NCBI RefSeq assembly: GCF_008297975.1
Contig: NZ_VLNY01000001.1
Location: 124,001 to 188,000, forward strand
From: Antrihabitans cavernicola
GTDB taxonomy: Bacteria > Actinomycetota > Actinomycetes > Mycobacteriales > Mycobacteriaceae
DNA length: 64,000 nt
Direction: 5' to 3'
Each line of letters begins with the position of its first letter. Within the stretch, counting starts at the first letter, position 1. The notes beneath the pieces are model-generated. The model made no database searches and had not been told where the DNA came from. It saw nothing but the letters and a program-made list of their open reading frames with translations. The translations under genes were made by a program, and so were the position numbers. Positions 37,394 through 44,431 of the stretch are shown here, one piece after another.

Positions 37394-37693
37394 ATGCGTG
37401 GGAATCCACACCAGATCCATGCCACAGCAGACCGAACTGCGGCCCTGTCCGACGACTTCTGGAATGACGTCGAGACCCTCAGGCGCGACGCCGAACAACT
37501 GATGCAGTCCGATTGGACGGGCGATGCAGCGAACACGCACGCAGCATTGTGGGCGGAGTGGGTCGATTCGGCTCGCCAAGTCACCACCGCGTTGAGCAAC
37601 GACGCCGGATTGCTGCACCAGGCTGCGGACAGCTATACCGCCACCGACGATGGGTCGGCCGACGCCATTTCCGACATTCGACTGGACATGTGA
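37394..37693 (+). CDS. WXG100 protein of the ESX toxin island
   Basis: 99 residues from the ATG at 37394 (a GTG one codon earlier is also possible; GAGGGGG lies before both). An ESAT-6-like helical hairpin with W41-T-G at the turn (SDWTGDAANTHAALW). The tail contains YTATD, a YxxxD match to the type VII secretion signal. Its stop overlaps the next WXG100 gene by 4 bp. It probably acts as a secretion partner of the neighbouring WXG protein or the effector's N-domain. Confidence 0.8.
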   Translation: MRGNPHQIHATADRTAALSDDFWNDVETLRRDAEQLMQSDWTGDAANTHAALWAEWVDSARQVTTALSNDAGLLHQAADSYTATDDGSADAISDIRLDM

Positions 37694-37980
37694 GGTCGCG
37701 CTACGTTGCGAATACCGATCAGATCCTTGCTTTCGTCGAGCGGGCGGCCCAGATCGGCCGGCAGATCGAGGAACGAATTGCCGAGGTCGAACGCGAAGTA
37801 GCTGCGCTGCAAGTGGACTGGGAAGGCAGCGCTGCGGACGCACATCGAGCCAACCACGAGACTTGGACTCGCGAGATGGGTGACATGCGGTCTGCTCTGT
37901 CCGAGCTGAGCAACGCGGCGAAGGGTGCCCACGATCGCTACGTAGCGAACGTCGAACACAACGTGGGGATGTGGCCGTAA
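37690..37980 (+). CDS. Second WXG100 protein of the ESX toxin island
   Basis: 96 residues from a GTG overlapping the upstream stop (GTGA). A long helix with heptad character (AAQIGRQIEERIAEVEREVA) leads to W44-E-G (VDWEGSAADAHRANHETW) and a second helix. It overlaps the effector ATG by 1 bp. Two consecutive WXG100 genes before an effector is the same layout as LXG effectors with their small helical partners. Confidence 0.82.
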   Translation: MRSRYVANTDQILAFVERAAQIGRQIEERIAEVEREVAALQVDWEGSAADAHRANHETWTREMGDMRSALSELSNAAKGAHDRYVANVEHNVGMWP

Positions 37981-39191
37981 TGGCTCCGATCACGATGGAT
38001 CCGGCGGTGCTCACTGGCGCAGCGACCCCGTACGGCACCGCCCAATCGGCGGGCGACGGTGTCATCAAGACCCTTGCCGGAGTCCTCGATGCAAACTGGG
38101 GCTGCGCCGGTTCGGACAGCGCTGGAAAGAAATGGGCCGACAGCTACGACCCGGCCGCCTTCGAAGCCGTTCGCGCGGGAACCAATATCACCAACTCGTT
38201 CGCCAAGATGCACGACCTTCTCGCGGCCACGTCGGTCAACCACTCGAACACAGAGAAGTCCAACAAGAATCCGCCCGAAGCACCGGACGCGGCACCGGCG
38301 CAGCTAGCAGCCGCCACGTTGCCCCCTTTCAAGGGCGCATTCGGCGGCGACACCGACGAGCCGTTCGGATGGAGTTTGGTCAGCAGCTGGCTTCAAGGAC
38401 ACACGTGGCCCAACGGCGATCCCGACAAACTGCGAGCACTCGGCACCGGTTGGCGAGCCGCAGCCAAGGGACTCCGAGACGCGAGCGCCGGGACGGGTCC
38501 GGCATGGTTGAGCCTCGAGGACATCGTCTCGGGTGAAATGCCACAGGTGCTTGCACAAATGGACTTGGTGTTCACAGACGTCGAGACCGTCGCCACCCAG
38601 TACGAAAGTCTGGCCGCTGCATGCGACGAATGGGCAGGCCAGATCGAGGATGCGCACCGCAAGATATTGCACATCCTTGCGGGCGCTCTCGGTGCGGGAT
38701 TGATCATCGGCGGTATAGCCGGATTCTTCACCGCTGGGACGGGCGCCGTCGCTGCTGCCGGTGCAGCAGGAAGTGCTGCGGGGGCGAGCATCGTCACAGT
38801 GCTTATTGCTTTCGACGGGGCAGCCGCTGTTGCGGTCGGAGCAACCGCTGCTGCCGGGGTTGCAGCAGCCGGCGTCGCGACGGATTTGCAGCCTCTCCTC
38901 GAATCGACCCCAACGACGTTCAATGCGAATTCGGGCGGCGGTGGTGGCGACCATCATTACGTCACTCCACCAAAAGACCTCCCGGGGATTCCAGGGACAC
39001 GCAATGCTCCTAAAGTCGGGCCACGATATCGGGCGCGATGGAAAGACAGCGACGGCAACTTATACGAATGGGACTACCAGCACGGCACTGTGGAGAAATA
39101 CAGCAAAAACGACAAGCACCTCGGTGAGTACGACCCGAGCACCGGGACGCAGACTAAACCGCCGGTAGCCGGCCGCAAGCCAGGAAGGTAA
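37980..39191 (+). CDS. ESX-type effector with colicin E3-like 16S rRNase domain
   Basis: 403 residues. The N-terminal domain (1-80) has NWGCAGSDSAGKKWADSYDP, the WxG-like motif of actinobacterial type VII effectors. Helices follow to about 230, then hydrophobic Gly/Ala segments (232-300). A GGGGG linker (319-323) leads to the C-terminal toxin domain from about 329: PKDLPGIPG, then YEWDYQHGTVE and KHLGEYDPSTGTQTK. This matches the cytotoxic domain of colicin E3/cloacin. The catalytic set maps by alignment as D365, H368, E372 and R399 (E3 D510, H513, E517, R545). Expected action is cleavage of 16S rRNA at the decoding site in a recipient cell. An immunity candidate begins 6 bp downstream. Confidence 0.88.
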   Translation: MAPITMDPAVLTGAATPYGTAQSAGDGVIKTLAGVLDANWGCAGSDSAGKKWADSYDPAAFEAVRAGTNITNSFAKMHDLLAATSVNHSNTEKSNKNPPEAPDAAPAQLAAATLPPFKGAFGGDTDEPFGWSLVSSWLQGHTWPNGDPDKLRALGTGWRAAAKGLRDASAGTGPAWLSLEDIVSGEMPQVLAQMDLVFTDVETVATQYESLAAACDEWAGQIEDAHRKILHILAGALGAGLIIGGIAGFFTAGTGAVAAAGAAGSAAGASIVTVLIAFDGAAAVAVGATAAAGVAAAGVATDLQPLLESTPTTFNANSGGGGGDHHYVTPPKDLPGIPGTRNAPKVGPRYRARWKDSDGNLYEWDYQHGTVEKYSKNDKHLGEYDPSTGTQTKPPVAGRKPGR

Positions 39192-39196
39192 CGCTC

Positions 39197-39427
39197 ATGT
39201 ACCTGGAGGTATTCGACAGGGCGTCGGAACAACTCGTTAGTGACTACCTAATTGAGGGAATTGAACTCGCAGCATTAAAAGAATTGATTAAAATAGATCC
39301 AGCGATCGAGCAATATGGCTGCGACGTTTCCATCGACGACGTACCGATCATCGCTGCATACGTCAGCGATCCCGTCGTTGTAAACCTTGGCTTCCTTTAC
39401 CAGATCGATTTCTACCGGGAGCAGTAG
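39197..39427 (+). CDS. Putative immunity protein 1 for the E3-like toxin
   Basis: 76 residues, acidic (MYLEVFDRASEQLVSDYLIE). AGGAAGG inside the toxin's 3' end serves as ribosome site, 6 bp separating the genes. It is clearly related to the protein at 39586: shared YLE-FDR at the start, a G[IM][ED]..LK..I.[IV]D core and a DV..D region. Base composition is markedly more AT-rich than the genes around (runs such as TTAAAAGAATTGATTAAAAT), as expected for a recently acquired immunity gene. It is not obviously colicin E3 Im3, but has the same size and charge. Confidence 0.65.
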   Translation: MYLEVFDRASEQLVSDYLIEGIELAALKELIKIDPAIEQYGCDVSIDDVPIIAAYVSDPVVVNLGFLYQIDFYREQ

Positions 39428-39481
39428 TTCATTTGGCAACACAAGGTGCACTGCGATCAGTCTTGATCGGCGAGTCGCACA

Positions 39482-39570
39482 CGTACCGTTGAAAGATGCA
39501 GCAAAGCGGAAAGAACCAGGGCGTGTTCGATGCGAACACTGGCACACAAACCACCCAATCCAACACGTAA
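39482..39570 (+). pseudogene. Remnant of a second E3-like toxin C-terminus, frameshifted
   Basis: No intact ORF, but two short in-frame pieces reproduce the end of the rRNase domain. RTVERCSK (39482-39505) corresponds to GTVEKYSK of the intact toxin, then after a one-base shift GKNQGVFDANTGTQTTQSNT (39508-39567, stop at 39568-39570) corresponds to DKHLGEYDPSTGTQTKPP. It ends 15 bp before the second immunity gene, exactly where a toxin tail should be. It is best read as a decayed spare toxin cassette still followed by its immunity gene. Confidence 0.65.
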
Positions 39571-39585
39571 ACCAGAGGGACGATA

Positions 39586-39825
39586 ATGTGGTACTTGGAA
39601 TCTTTCGACAGATCGACCAAACTCGGCATCGGTCAATTCTTGTTGCGCGGAATGGACGCTAGCACTCTGAAAAAGATTATCGACGTCGACGAAAGCGATT
39701 TCCCCGTCGAGTACGGCCAACATGATGTACCCGTAGACAAACTCGCCGCTTTTGCAGCCTTCATCGATGACGAAACAGTTCTGGAGCCTTCGCTCGATTA
39801 CGAGGTGGCACTCCTCGCAGATTAG
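39586..39825 (+). CDS. Putative immunity protein 2 (paralogue)
   Basis: 79 residues (MWYLESFDRSTKLGIGQFLL), acidic, homologous along its length to the first immunity candidate but only moderately alike. AGAGGGA lies before the ATG. It directly follows the toxin-tail remnant, so it was probably the cognate protector of that lost toxin and is kept as orphan immunity against relatives carrying it. Confidence 0.6.
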   Translation: MWYLESFDRSTKLGIGQFLLRGMDASTLKKIIDVDESDFPVEYGQHDVPVDKLAAFAAFIDDETVLEPSLDYEVALLAD

Positions 39826-40014
39826 GTGACCGAAACATCAAAGTATCCAGTGTTCGCTGAGCTGGTTCGTTGGCTGCTCGACGAAAAGCGGGCCAACTTT
39901 GTGAACGAGCGCCCGTTAGCGGACATCGAAGCGTAGGAATGGAAGGCGATTCGCGGATACAAACCCGAATTCGAAAAGTCCGGGTGCGACCAAACGATCC
40001 AACACAGCCAATAG
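39826..40014 (+). pseudogene. Small gene interrupted by an in-frame stop
   Basis: A GTG directly after the previous stop opens a frame (VTETSKYPVFAELVRWLLDE, continuing to DIEA) that meets TAG at 39934-39936. The same frame then continues sensibly as EWKAIRGYKPEFEKSG to a TAG at 40012-40014, seven bases before the next gene's ATG. The pattern suggests a roughly 62-residue protein broken by one nonsense change, for example from TGG or CAG. Family unknown. It could equally be two tiny ORFs or non-coding. Confidence 0.4.
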
Positions 40015-40020
40015 AGGACA

Positions 40021-40251
40021 ATGCTTCACGAACACGACATCGTCGCACTCGTCCACGACATTCCCGCCGAAACAGGGACTCGATGGCCTGGCACGCCGAG
40101 TGGACCTCTGCACAGCGGACTGATCGGCGCGGTCGTAGCGGCTTACGGAGATGAGTCAAACCACGAATATGAAGTGGAATTCGTTGCTGCTGACGGCTCG
40201 ACACTCGCATTGCTCACACTCGGCGACGCCGATATCAAGCTTGCCGAGTAA
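40021..40251 (+). CDS. DUF4926-like small protein
   Basis: 76 residues (MLHEHDIVALVHDIPAETGT, then GLIGAVVAAY, YEVEFV and STLALLTLGDADI). The order of short beta strands resembles the DUF4926 family, seen near toxin genes in many bacteria. AGAGGACA precedes the ATG. It lies in the run of small genes after the rRNase effector and may be another immunity protein, though its partner toxin is not present. Confidence 0.6.
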   Translation: MLHEHDIVALVHDIPAETGTRWPGTPSGPLHSGLIGAVVAAYGDESNHEYEVEFVAADGSTLALLTLGDADIKLAE

Positions 40252-40274
40252 TTCAAGCACCCACTGGAGGACTC

Positions 40275-40637
40275 GTGGACTACCTGGACGACTGGAACGC
40301 CGAGCAGCGCGAGTTGGCGATTAAGTGGCGGCGCAAGAATGCGGATCTGCGAACCGCACTTGCCGCCATCGAAGTCCGTACTACTTCACCCAATGGCGAA
40401 ATAGGCGTAACGGTCGATGGACAGGGCAACGTCACGAACGTCCGGCTGACCCCACAAGGACTGCGCGTCGGCGACGCACGACTCAGCCAGGTAATGCTCG
40501 AGACGATCCAACGTGCACAAGGCGAAGCACGTCGCAAAGCGGACGAAGCTGCTCGCCCCTATACGAGCGATCCAGACGCAGTCACTGCCAAGAAGGCTCT
40601 GCATGATTTGCTCGGGAACCCGCCGGCCGACGAATAG
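40275..40637 (+). CDS. YbaB/EbfC-like protein of the ESX toxin island
   Basis: 120 residues from a GTG with GGAGGA 6 nt upstream. The YbaB core is clear: EVRTTSPNGEIGVTVDGQGN, then VTNVRLTPQGLRVGDARLSQ, followed by a helix with QRAQGEARRKADEAARPY. Divergent YbaB-like proteins are frequent beside ESX/WXG100 genes (for example EspL-like proteins) and are distinct from the recR-linked YbaB at 4473. Its role may be in assembly or regulation of the locus. Confidence 0.72.
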   Translation: MDYLDDWNAEQRELAIKWRRKNADLRTALAAIEVRTTSPNGEIGVTVDGQGNVTNVRLTPQGLRVGDARLSQVMLETIQRAQGEARRKADEAARPYTSDPDAVTAKKALHDLLGNPPADE

Positions 40638-40645
40638 TGGCTAGA

Positions 40646-40671
40646 GCGAGTGCGAGGGTTTCCGCACTCGC
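40646..40671 (+). terminator. Hairpin after the YbaB-like gene
   Basis: GCGAGTGCG (40646-40654) and CGCACTCGC (40663-40671) form a perfect 9-bp stem with an 8-nt loop just after the YbaB-like stop. There is no T-tract. It probably ends the toxin-island transcript. Confidence 0.55.
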
Positions 40672-40676
40672 GATGG

Positions 40677-40723
40677 GTGAACGGCACGTTCGTTGCGTTC
40701 AGCCGAACGAACGGTACATTCAC
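40677..40723. repeat. 47-bp imperfect palindrome at the toxin-island edge
   Basis: GTGAACGGCACGTTCGTT (40677-40694) pairs with AACGAACGGTACATTCAC (40706-40723) at 14 of 18 positions. It immediately follows the hairpin at 40646-40671 and precedes the DUF309 gene. It could be a regulator site or an interspersed palindromic element. Confidence 0.45.
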
Positions 40724-40755
40724 TCCGCCAAAGCGGGCGGTGGGAGGATCGGGCG

Positions 40756-41262
40756 ATGGCGGACATCGAGCGGGATCGCGATGAGGATGGCCGCGCGCGC
40801 AATTCCCGCCCCCGCGACGAACTCGGCAGACCGCTGCCGATGGGCAGCGTCGGCGTCGAACGGATACCCGAAGACCTCGATCTGCCGCCCGCCGAATCGC
40901 TGGCCTGGGCGCAGGACCTGCTCGATCGCGGGCTGGCATTCAACGCTCACGAAGTGCTCGAAGGAGCATGGAAGAGCTGTCCCGACGACGAGCGCGCGCT
41001 GTGGCAGGGACTCGCGCAACTGGCCGTCGGCATCACCCACATCCAGCGCGGCAACCCCAAGGGCGCATTGACGCTGCTGGAACGCGCAGCCAAACGCATC
41101 GGGTCCTCGGCGCCCTACGACATCGACGCGAAGGGCCTGGTCACCTACGCCGACGGCCTGATCACCGACCTGACGAGCGGCAGTACGCCCTCCCCCGACG
41201 ACCTGAAGCCCCGACTTGTCCGAAACCTTCAATCCGCCGACCCGCCTACCGAGGAAAGTTGA
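40756..41262 (+). CDS. DUF309 domain protein
   Basis: 168 residues from the ATG at 40756 (MADIERDRDEDGRARNSRPR). The helical DUF309 core is RGLAFNAHEVLEGAWKSCPD followed by LWQGLAQLAVGITHIQRGN. The N-terminal 50 residues are charged and probably disordered. The function of DUF309 is unknown. It is followed 4 bp later by a TIGR03086-type gene. Confidence 0.75.
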   Translation: MADIERDRDEDGRARNSRPRDELGRPLPMGSVGVERIPEDLDLPPAESLAWAQDLLDRGLAFNAHEVLEGAWKSCPDDERALWQGLAQLAVGITHIQRGNPKGALTLLERAAKRIGSSAPYDIDAKGLVTYADGLITDLTSGSTPSPDDLKPRLVRNLQSADPPTEES

Positions 41263-41266
41263 CGGC

Positions 41267-41821
41267 ATGAATACAACAGAAATCGCTGATCGCTACCGTC
41301 GCCTCGCAACCGGATTCTCGGAGCGCGTCGCCGCCGTTCCCGCCGACAGCTGGGACGCCCAGTCGCCCTGCTCGGAATGGACAGCGCGCGAAGTCCTGCG
41401 ACACGTGGTCGACGGCCAACTGGAATTCCCCAGCAAGGTCGGCATCGAGCTACCGAAAGGCCCGTCCGTCGACGACGATCCGGTTGCCGCCTGGGAGTAC
41501 ACCCGCACGACCATTCAGGCCATCCTCGACGACCCAGCCAAATCGGAGATCGAGTACGACGGCGGCATGGGCAAGAGCACCCTCGGCGCCAGTATCGGCT
41601 CGTTCTTCTGCGTCGACCTGGTAGTCCACGGCTGGGACATCGCCCGCGCCACCGGCGGCGACGAGACCATCCCACCCGACGACATCGCGTTCGTCTCCAA
41701 TTTCATCGAGGGGATCGCCGACATGATGCGCGGTCCTGGAGCGTTCGGACCCGAGGTCGAGACCACGGCCGACGCCGACGACCAGACCAAGTTGCTCGCC
41801 TACCTCGGTCGCAGCGTCTGA
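41267..41821 (+). CDS. TIGR03086 family DinB-like metal-binding protein
   Basis: 184 residues from the ATG at 41267 (MNTTEIADRYRRLATGFSER). SWDAQSPCSEWTAREVLRHV with the conserved His, and CVDLVVHGWDIARATGGDE with a second His, are the metal-site segments of the DinB/mycothiol-dependent family. Enzymatic role and thiol cofactor are unknown. Its 3' end overlaps the convergent deazaflavin reductase by 22 bp. Confidence 0.78.
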   Translation: MNTTEIADRYRRLATGFSERVAAVPADSWDAQSPCSEWTAREVLRHVVDGQLEFPSKVGIELPKGPSVDDDPVAAWEYTRTTIQAILDDPAKSEIEYDGGMGKSTLGASIGSFFCVDLVVHGWDIARATGGDETIPPDDIAFVSNFIEGIADMMRGPGAFGPEVETTADADDQTKLLAYLGRSV

Positions 41822-42414
41822 AGGTCGACGCGAACAGCGACCAGATCGGTACCGAGAGTTCGCACCGTGATCGCGTTCAGCCATCGCAGCGGATGCCATC
41901 CGCACAGCTCTCGCTGCCGCCGCAACGGGTCGTCGGAAGTCATCGTTGCGACGCCGTCGACCCAGACGAACCGCAGGCCGCGTCGCAGCTTCACCCGAAC
42001 ATGCGGATCGGCGATCAGATTCCGTACGTAACCGGCATCGATACCGTGCTCGGCGACGATCCAGAAAGTGTTGCCGCACAGCCCGTTTCCGACTGGAATA
42101 CGACGCGGCAGCCCCGACTTACGTCCCGTCGTCTCGAGCAATGCGTAACCGAACGGTACGACGCCGATCCGAAACAACGCACCCACGATCGGATTCACCA
42201 CCGCCCGCTGCACCGCGGCAACCACCGCACGCTTGAGGTCCGGCCGCACAACGGTAAGCACGACATTCGCGACCAGCAGCGCCGAGACAACCATCGGCTG
42301 CACCGGCGAATTGCCCGCCGTCGGATCGATCCGCCACAGCAGCCATGACAGGACTGCTGCGCCGATCGAGCCCGTCACGACCGCCCGACGGCGAACACTG
42401 CTCAAGGTTTCCAT
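41800..42414 (-). CDS. Deazaflavin (F420)-dependent nitroreductase-family protein
   Basis: 204 residues from the ATG at 42414; another ATG six codons upstream (42432) is possible, and both lie inside a palindromic operator. An N-terminal membrane segment (VVTGSIGAAVLSWLLWRI) and a second hydrophobic stretch precede the DDN domain (LETTGRKSGLPRRIPVGNGL, then WIVAEHGIDAGYVRNLIADP). It is probably an F420H2- or FMN-using reductase anchored to the membrane. It is divergent from a TetR gene. Confidence 0.85.
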   Translation of the reverse strand: METLSSVRRRAVVTGSIGAAVLSWLLWRIDPTAGNSPVQPMVVSALLVANVVLTVVRPDLKRAVVAAVQRAVVNPIVGALFRIGVVPFGYALLETTGRKSGLPRRIPVGNGLCGNTFWIVAEHGIDAGYVRNLIADPHVRVKLRRGLRFVWVDGVATMTSDDPLRRQRELCGWHPLRWLNAITVRTLGTDLVAVRVDLQTLRPR

Positions 42415-42442
42415 ACGATCGTATTGTTCCATACGAGTGTAT
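42413..42442. promoter_or_regulatory. Tandem TetR-type operator
   Basis: ATACGATCGTAT (42413-42424, perfect) and ATACGAGTGTAT (42431-42442, partial) lie 18 bp apart between the divergent DDN-type and TetR genes, overlapping the DDN gene's start. They are the likely binding site of the TetR protein encoded at 42453. Confidence 0.65.
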
Positions 42443-42452
42443 TGTTCGCCAG

Positions 42453-43028
42453 GTGAGCACGCGGAAATATTCGTCGACCAGCAGGGAGCAGCTGGCCGAG
42501 TCCCTCTTCGATATTGCCGCCACGCGAGGGCTCGACGCGGCCAGCGTGCGCGAAGTCGCCACGGGCGCAGGCGTTTCCATCGGCGCGGTGCAACACCACT
42601 TCGCCACCAAGGACGACATGTTCCTGTTCGCCTTCACCCACGTGGTCGATCGGGTGCGGGCACGCATCGACACCGGGAACAGCACCGGCACGCTCACAGA
42701 CCGTCTCACGGACGCCCTGTCTCAGCTGCTGCCACTCGACGACGAACGCGATCGCGAAGCCCGGGTGATGACCGCCTTCGCGGTTCGGGCAGCGAATTCC
42801 GACACGCTCGGCAGCGTCCAACGCGACACACTGGCGGCCATCCGAGCCGAGCTCACCGACATCCTGCGCGCTGCGCGCATTGCGAAGCCAGAGCTGCGCG
42901 CCACATTGCTGCTGGCCATTGTCGATGGGCTGACGCTCGACGCACTCAGCAGTTCCGGTCTCTACGACGCCGCGCAACTGACCGACGCGCTCACCGAGCA
43001 GATTCGGCTGGTGATCGGAAATGACTGA
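42453..43028 (+). CDS. TetR-family regulator
   Basis: 191 residues from the GTG at 42453 (VSTRKYSSTSREQLAESLFD). Helix-turn-helix: ASVREVATGAGVSIGAVQHH then FATKDDMFLFAF, the AcrR/BetI-like subgroup. It is divergent from the deazaflavin reductase across tandem palindromes. Its 3' end overlaps gluQRS by 8 bp. Confidence 0.88.
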   Translation: MSTRKYSSTSREQLAESLFDIAATRGLDAASVREVATGAGVSIGAVQHHFATKDDMFLFAFTHVVDRVRARIDTGNSTGTLTDRLTDALSQLLPLDDERDREARVMTAFAVRAANSDTLGSVQRDTLAAIRAELTDILRAARIAKPELRATLLLAIVDGLTLDALSSSGLYDAAQLTDALTEQIRLVIGND

Positions 43029-43905
43029 CGGCGCAGGACGGTTCGCACCCAGCCCATCCGGCGAACTCCACCTCGGCAACCTGCGAACCGCGCTCCTGGC
43101 CTGGCTGTTCGCCCGGTCGACCGATCGCGCGTTTCTCATGCGCGTCGAGGATCTCGACCGGGTACGACCGGGAGCGGAAGCCACCCAGCTATCCGACCTC
43201 GCTGCGATCAGGCTGGACTGGGACGGGGACGTAGTCCACCAGTCGCAGCGGATCCCGCTGTACGACAGGGTGATCCAGGATCTCACCGACGCCGGTCGCA
43301 CCTACGAATGCTTCTGCACTCGAAAGGAAATCCTGAACGCCGCCTCGGCACCGCACGCTCCTCAGGGTGCGTATCCGGGAACCTGCCGGGACCTGACGCC
43401 GAACCAACGAGCCGAAAGGCGCAGCACAGGTAGGGATCCCGCGATCAGGCTGCGCGCGGACGTCGTGGAGTTCACCGTCACCGACACCCTGCTGGGCGAC
43501 TACACCGGTGTCGTCGACGATCTCGTCCTCCGCCGCTCCGACGGGATTCCTGCCTACAACCTTGCCGTCGTCGTCGACGACGGCGCCCAAGGTATCGATC
43601 AGGTGGTCCGCGGCGACGACCTGCTGTCGTCGAGTCCCCGACAGGCCTACCTCGCGACGCTACTGAACATTCCGATCCCTCACTACGCTCATGTGCCGCT
43701 CGCGCTGAATACCGACGGCAAGCGACTCGCCAAACGCGACGGTGCCGTCACGCTGGCCGATCAGCTCGCGCAGGGCAACACCGCCGTCGACGTACTGAAG
43801 ATGCTGGCGCAATCGCTCTGCCTGCAAGGCGATTCACCGCACGACCTGCTCGCGTCGTTCGATCCGACTGCGCTGCCGCGAGAACCGTGGATCGTGCGCG
43901 GCTAG
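43021..43905 (+). CDS. gluQ: Glutamyl-Q tRNA(Asp) synthetase
   Basis: 294 residues, the length of a GluRS catalytic domain without the anticodon-binding half. The HIGH-like motif is APSPSGELHLGNLRTALLAW and the second signature KRLAKRDGAV lacks the full KMSKS. Zinc ligands are CFC, YPGTC and intermediate Tyr residues. It attaches glutamate to queuosine in tRNA(Asp). Transporter and tgt genes for queuosine lie 0.5-3 kb downstream, supporting the assignment. Confidence 0.9.
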   Translation: MTDGAGRFAPSPSGELHLGNLRTALLAWLFARSTDRAFLMRVEDLDRVRPGAEATQLSDLAAIRLDWDGDVVHQSQRIPLYDRVIQDLTDAGRTYECFCTRKEILNAASAPHAPQGAYPGTCRDLTPNQRAERRSTGRDPAIRLRADVVEFTVTDTLLGDYTGVVDDLVLRRSDGIPAYNLAVVVDDGAQGIDQVVRGDDLLSSSPRQAYLATLLNIPIPHYAHVPLALNTDGKRLAKRDGAVTLADQLAQGNTAVDVLKMLAQSLCLQGDSPHDLLASFDPTALPREPWIVRG

Positions 43906-44366
43906 TTGGCGAACGCTCCTGCCGCAGCGGCGATGATCACCACGATCACGATCGCGGCCACCGCAACACCGCCGATCGCCACGCCGGCGATCGCCATCCC
44001 CTTGCCTTGCTCCCCCGTGGTCTTGATCTGACCGAGGGCGATCACACCGAGCACGATCCCCACGATGAATCCGACCCCGCACAGCAGGCCGGCAATGGAC
44101 GCGATCAGCGAACCGATGGCAAGGCCGTTGGTACCTACCGGTTGCGGGTAGCCCCCGTAGCCATAGCCGTACTGCTGTTGCGGATAGGGCGGAACCGAGT
44201 ATCCGCCGGGCTGCTGGTAGCTGGGCTGTTGATAACCCTGCTGCTCAAAACCCGGCTGTTGATACCCACCCGGCTGTTGATACTGACCCTGATACGGCGG
44301 AATCGGGCCCGATTCGCCGCCGGGGTGGGCCGGATATTGGCTGTACGGATCGTCCGGATTGGTCAT
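43902..44366 (-). CDS. DUF4190 membrane protein with Gln/Tyr/Pro-rich N-terminus
   Basis: 154 residues. The first 75 are low complexity with repeated QQPG, YQQP and GYQQ units. Two membrane helices follow: NGLAIGSLIASIAGLLCGVG through VIALGQI, then GVAIGGVAVAAIVIVVIIAA. This is the usual layout of actinobacterial DUF4190 proteins. The role is unknown. It is convergent with gluQRS (4-bp overlap). Confidence 0.8.
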   Translation of the reverse strand: MTNPDDPYSQYPAHPGGESGPIPPYQGQYQQPGGYQQPGFEQQGYQQPSYQQPGGYSVPPYPQQQYGYGYGGYPQPVGTNGLAIGSLIASIAGLLCGVGFIVGIVLGVIALGQIKTTGEQGKGMAIAGVAIGGVAVAAIVIVVIIAAAAGAFAN

Positions 44367-44431
44367 GCCTGCAAGCGTAAAGCAGCCGCCACCGCGTCGG
44401 CGCGGGGAGCAGACCTGCTTGGATGTAGCGC

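Noticed and set aside
39870-40154. 94-codon frame MAARRKAGQLCER in the toxin island
   Set aside because: It overlaps the DUF4926-like gene in another frame, has no ribosome site or homology, and looks like an out-of-frame reading.
43021-43905. Full glutamyl-tRNA synthetase
   Set aside because: Only the catalytic domain is present (294 aa), with CFC and YPGTC zinc ligands typical of GluQRS.
44146-44330. Short repeats that might look like a small array
   Set aside because: They are codons for QQPG/YQQP repeats in the DUF4190 protein, not separate identical repeats with spacers.
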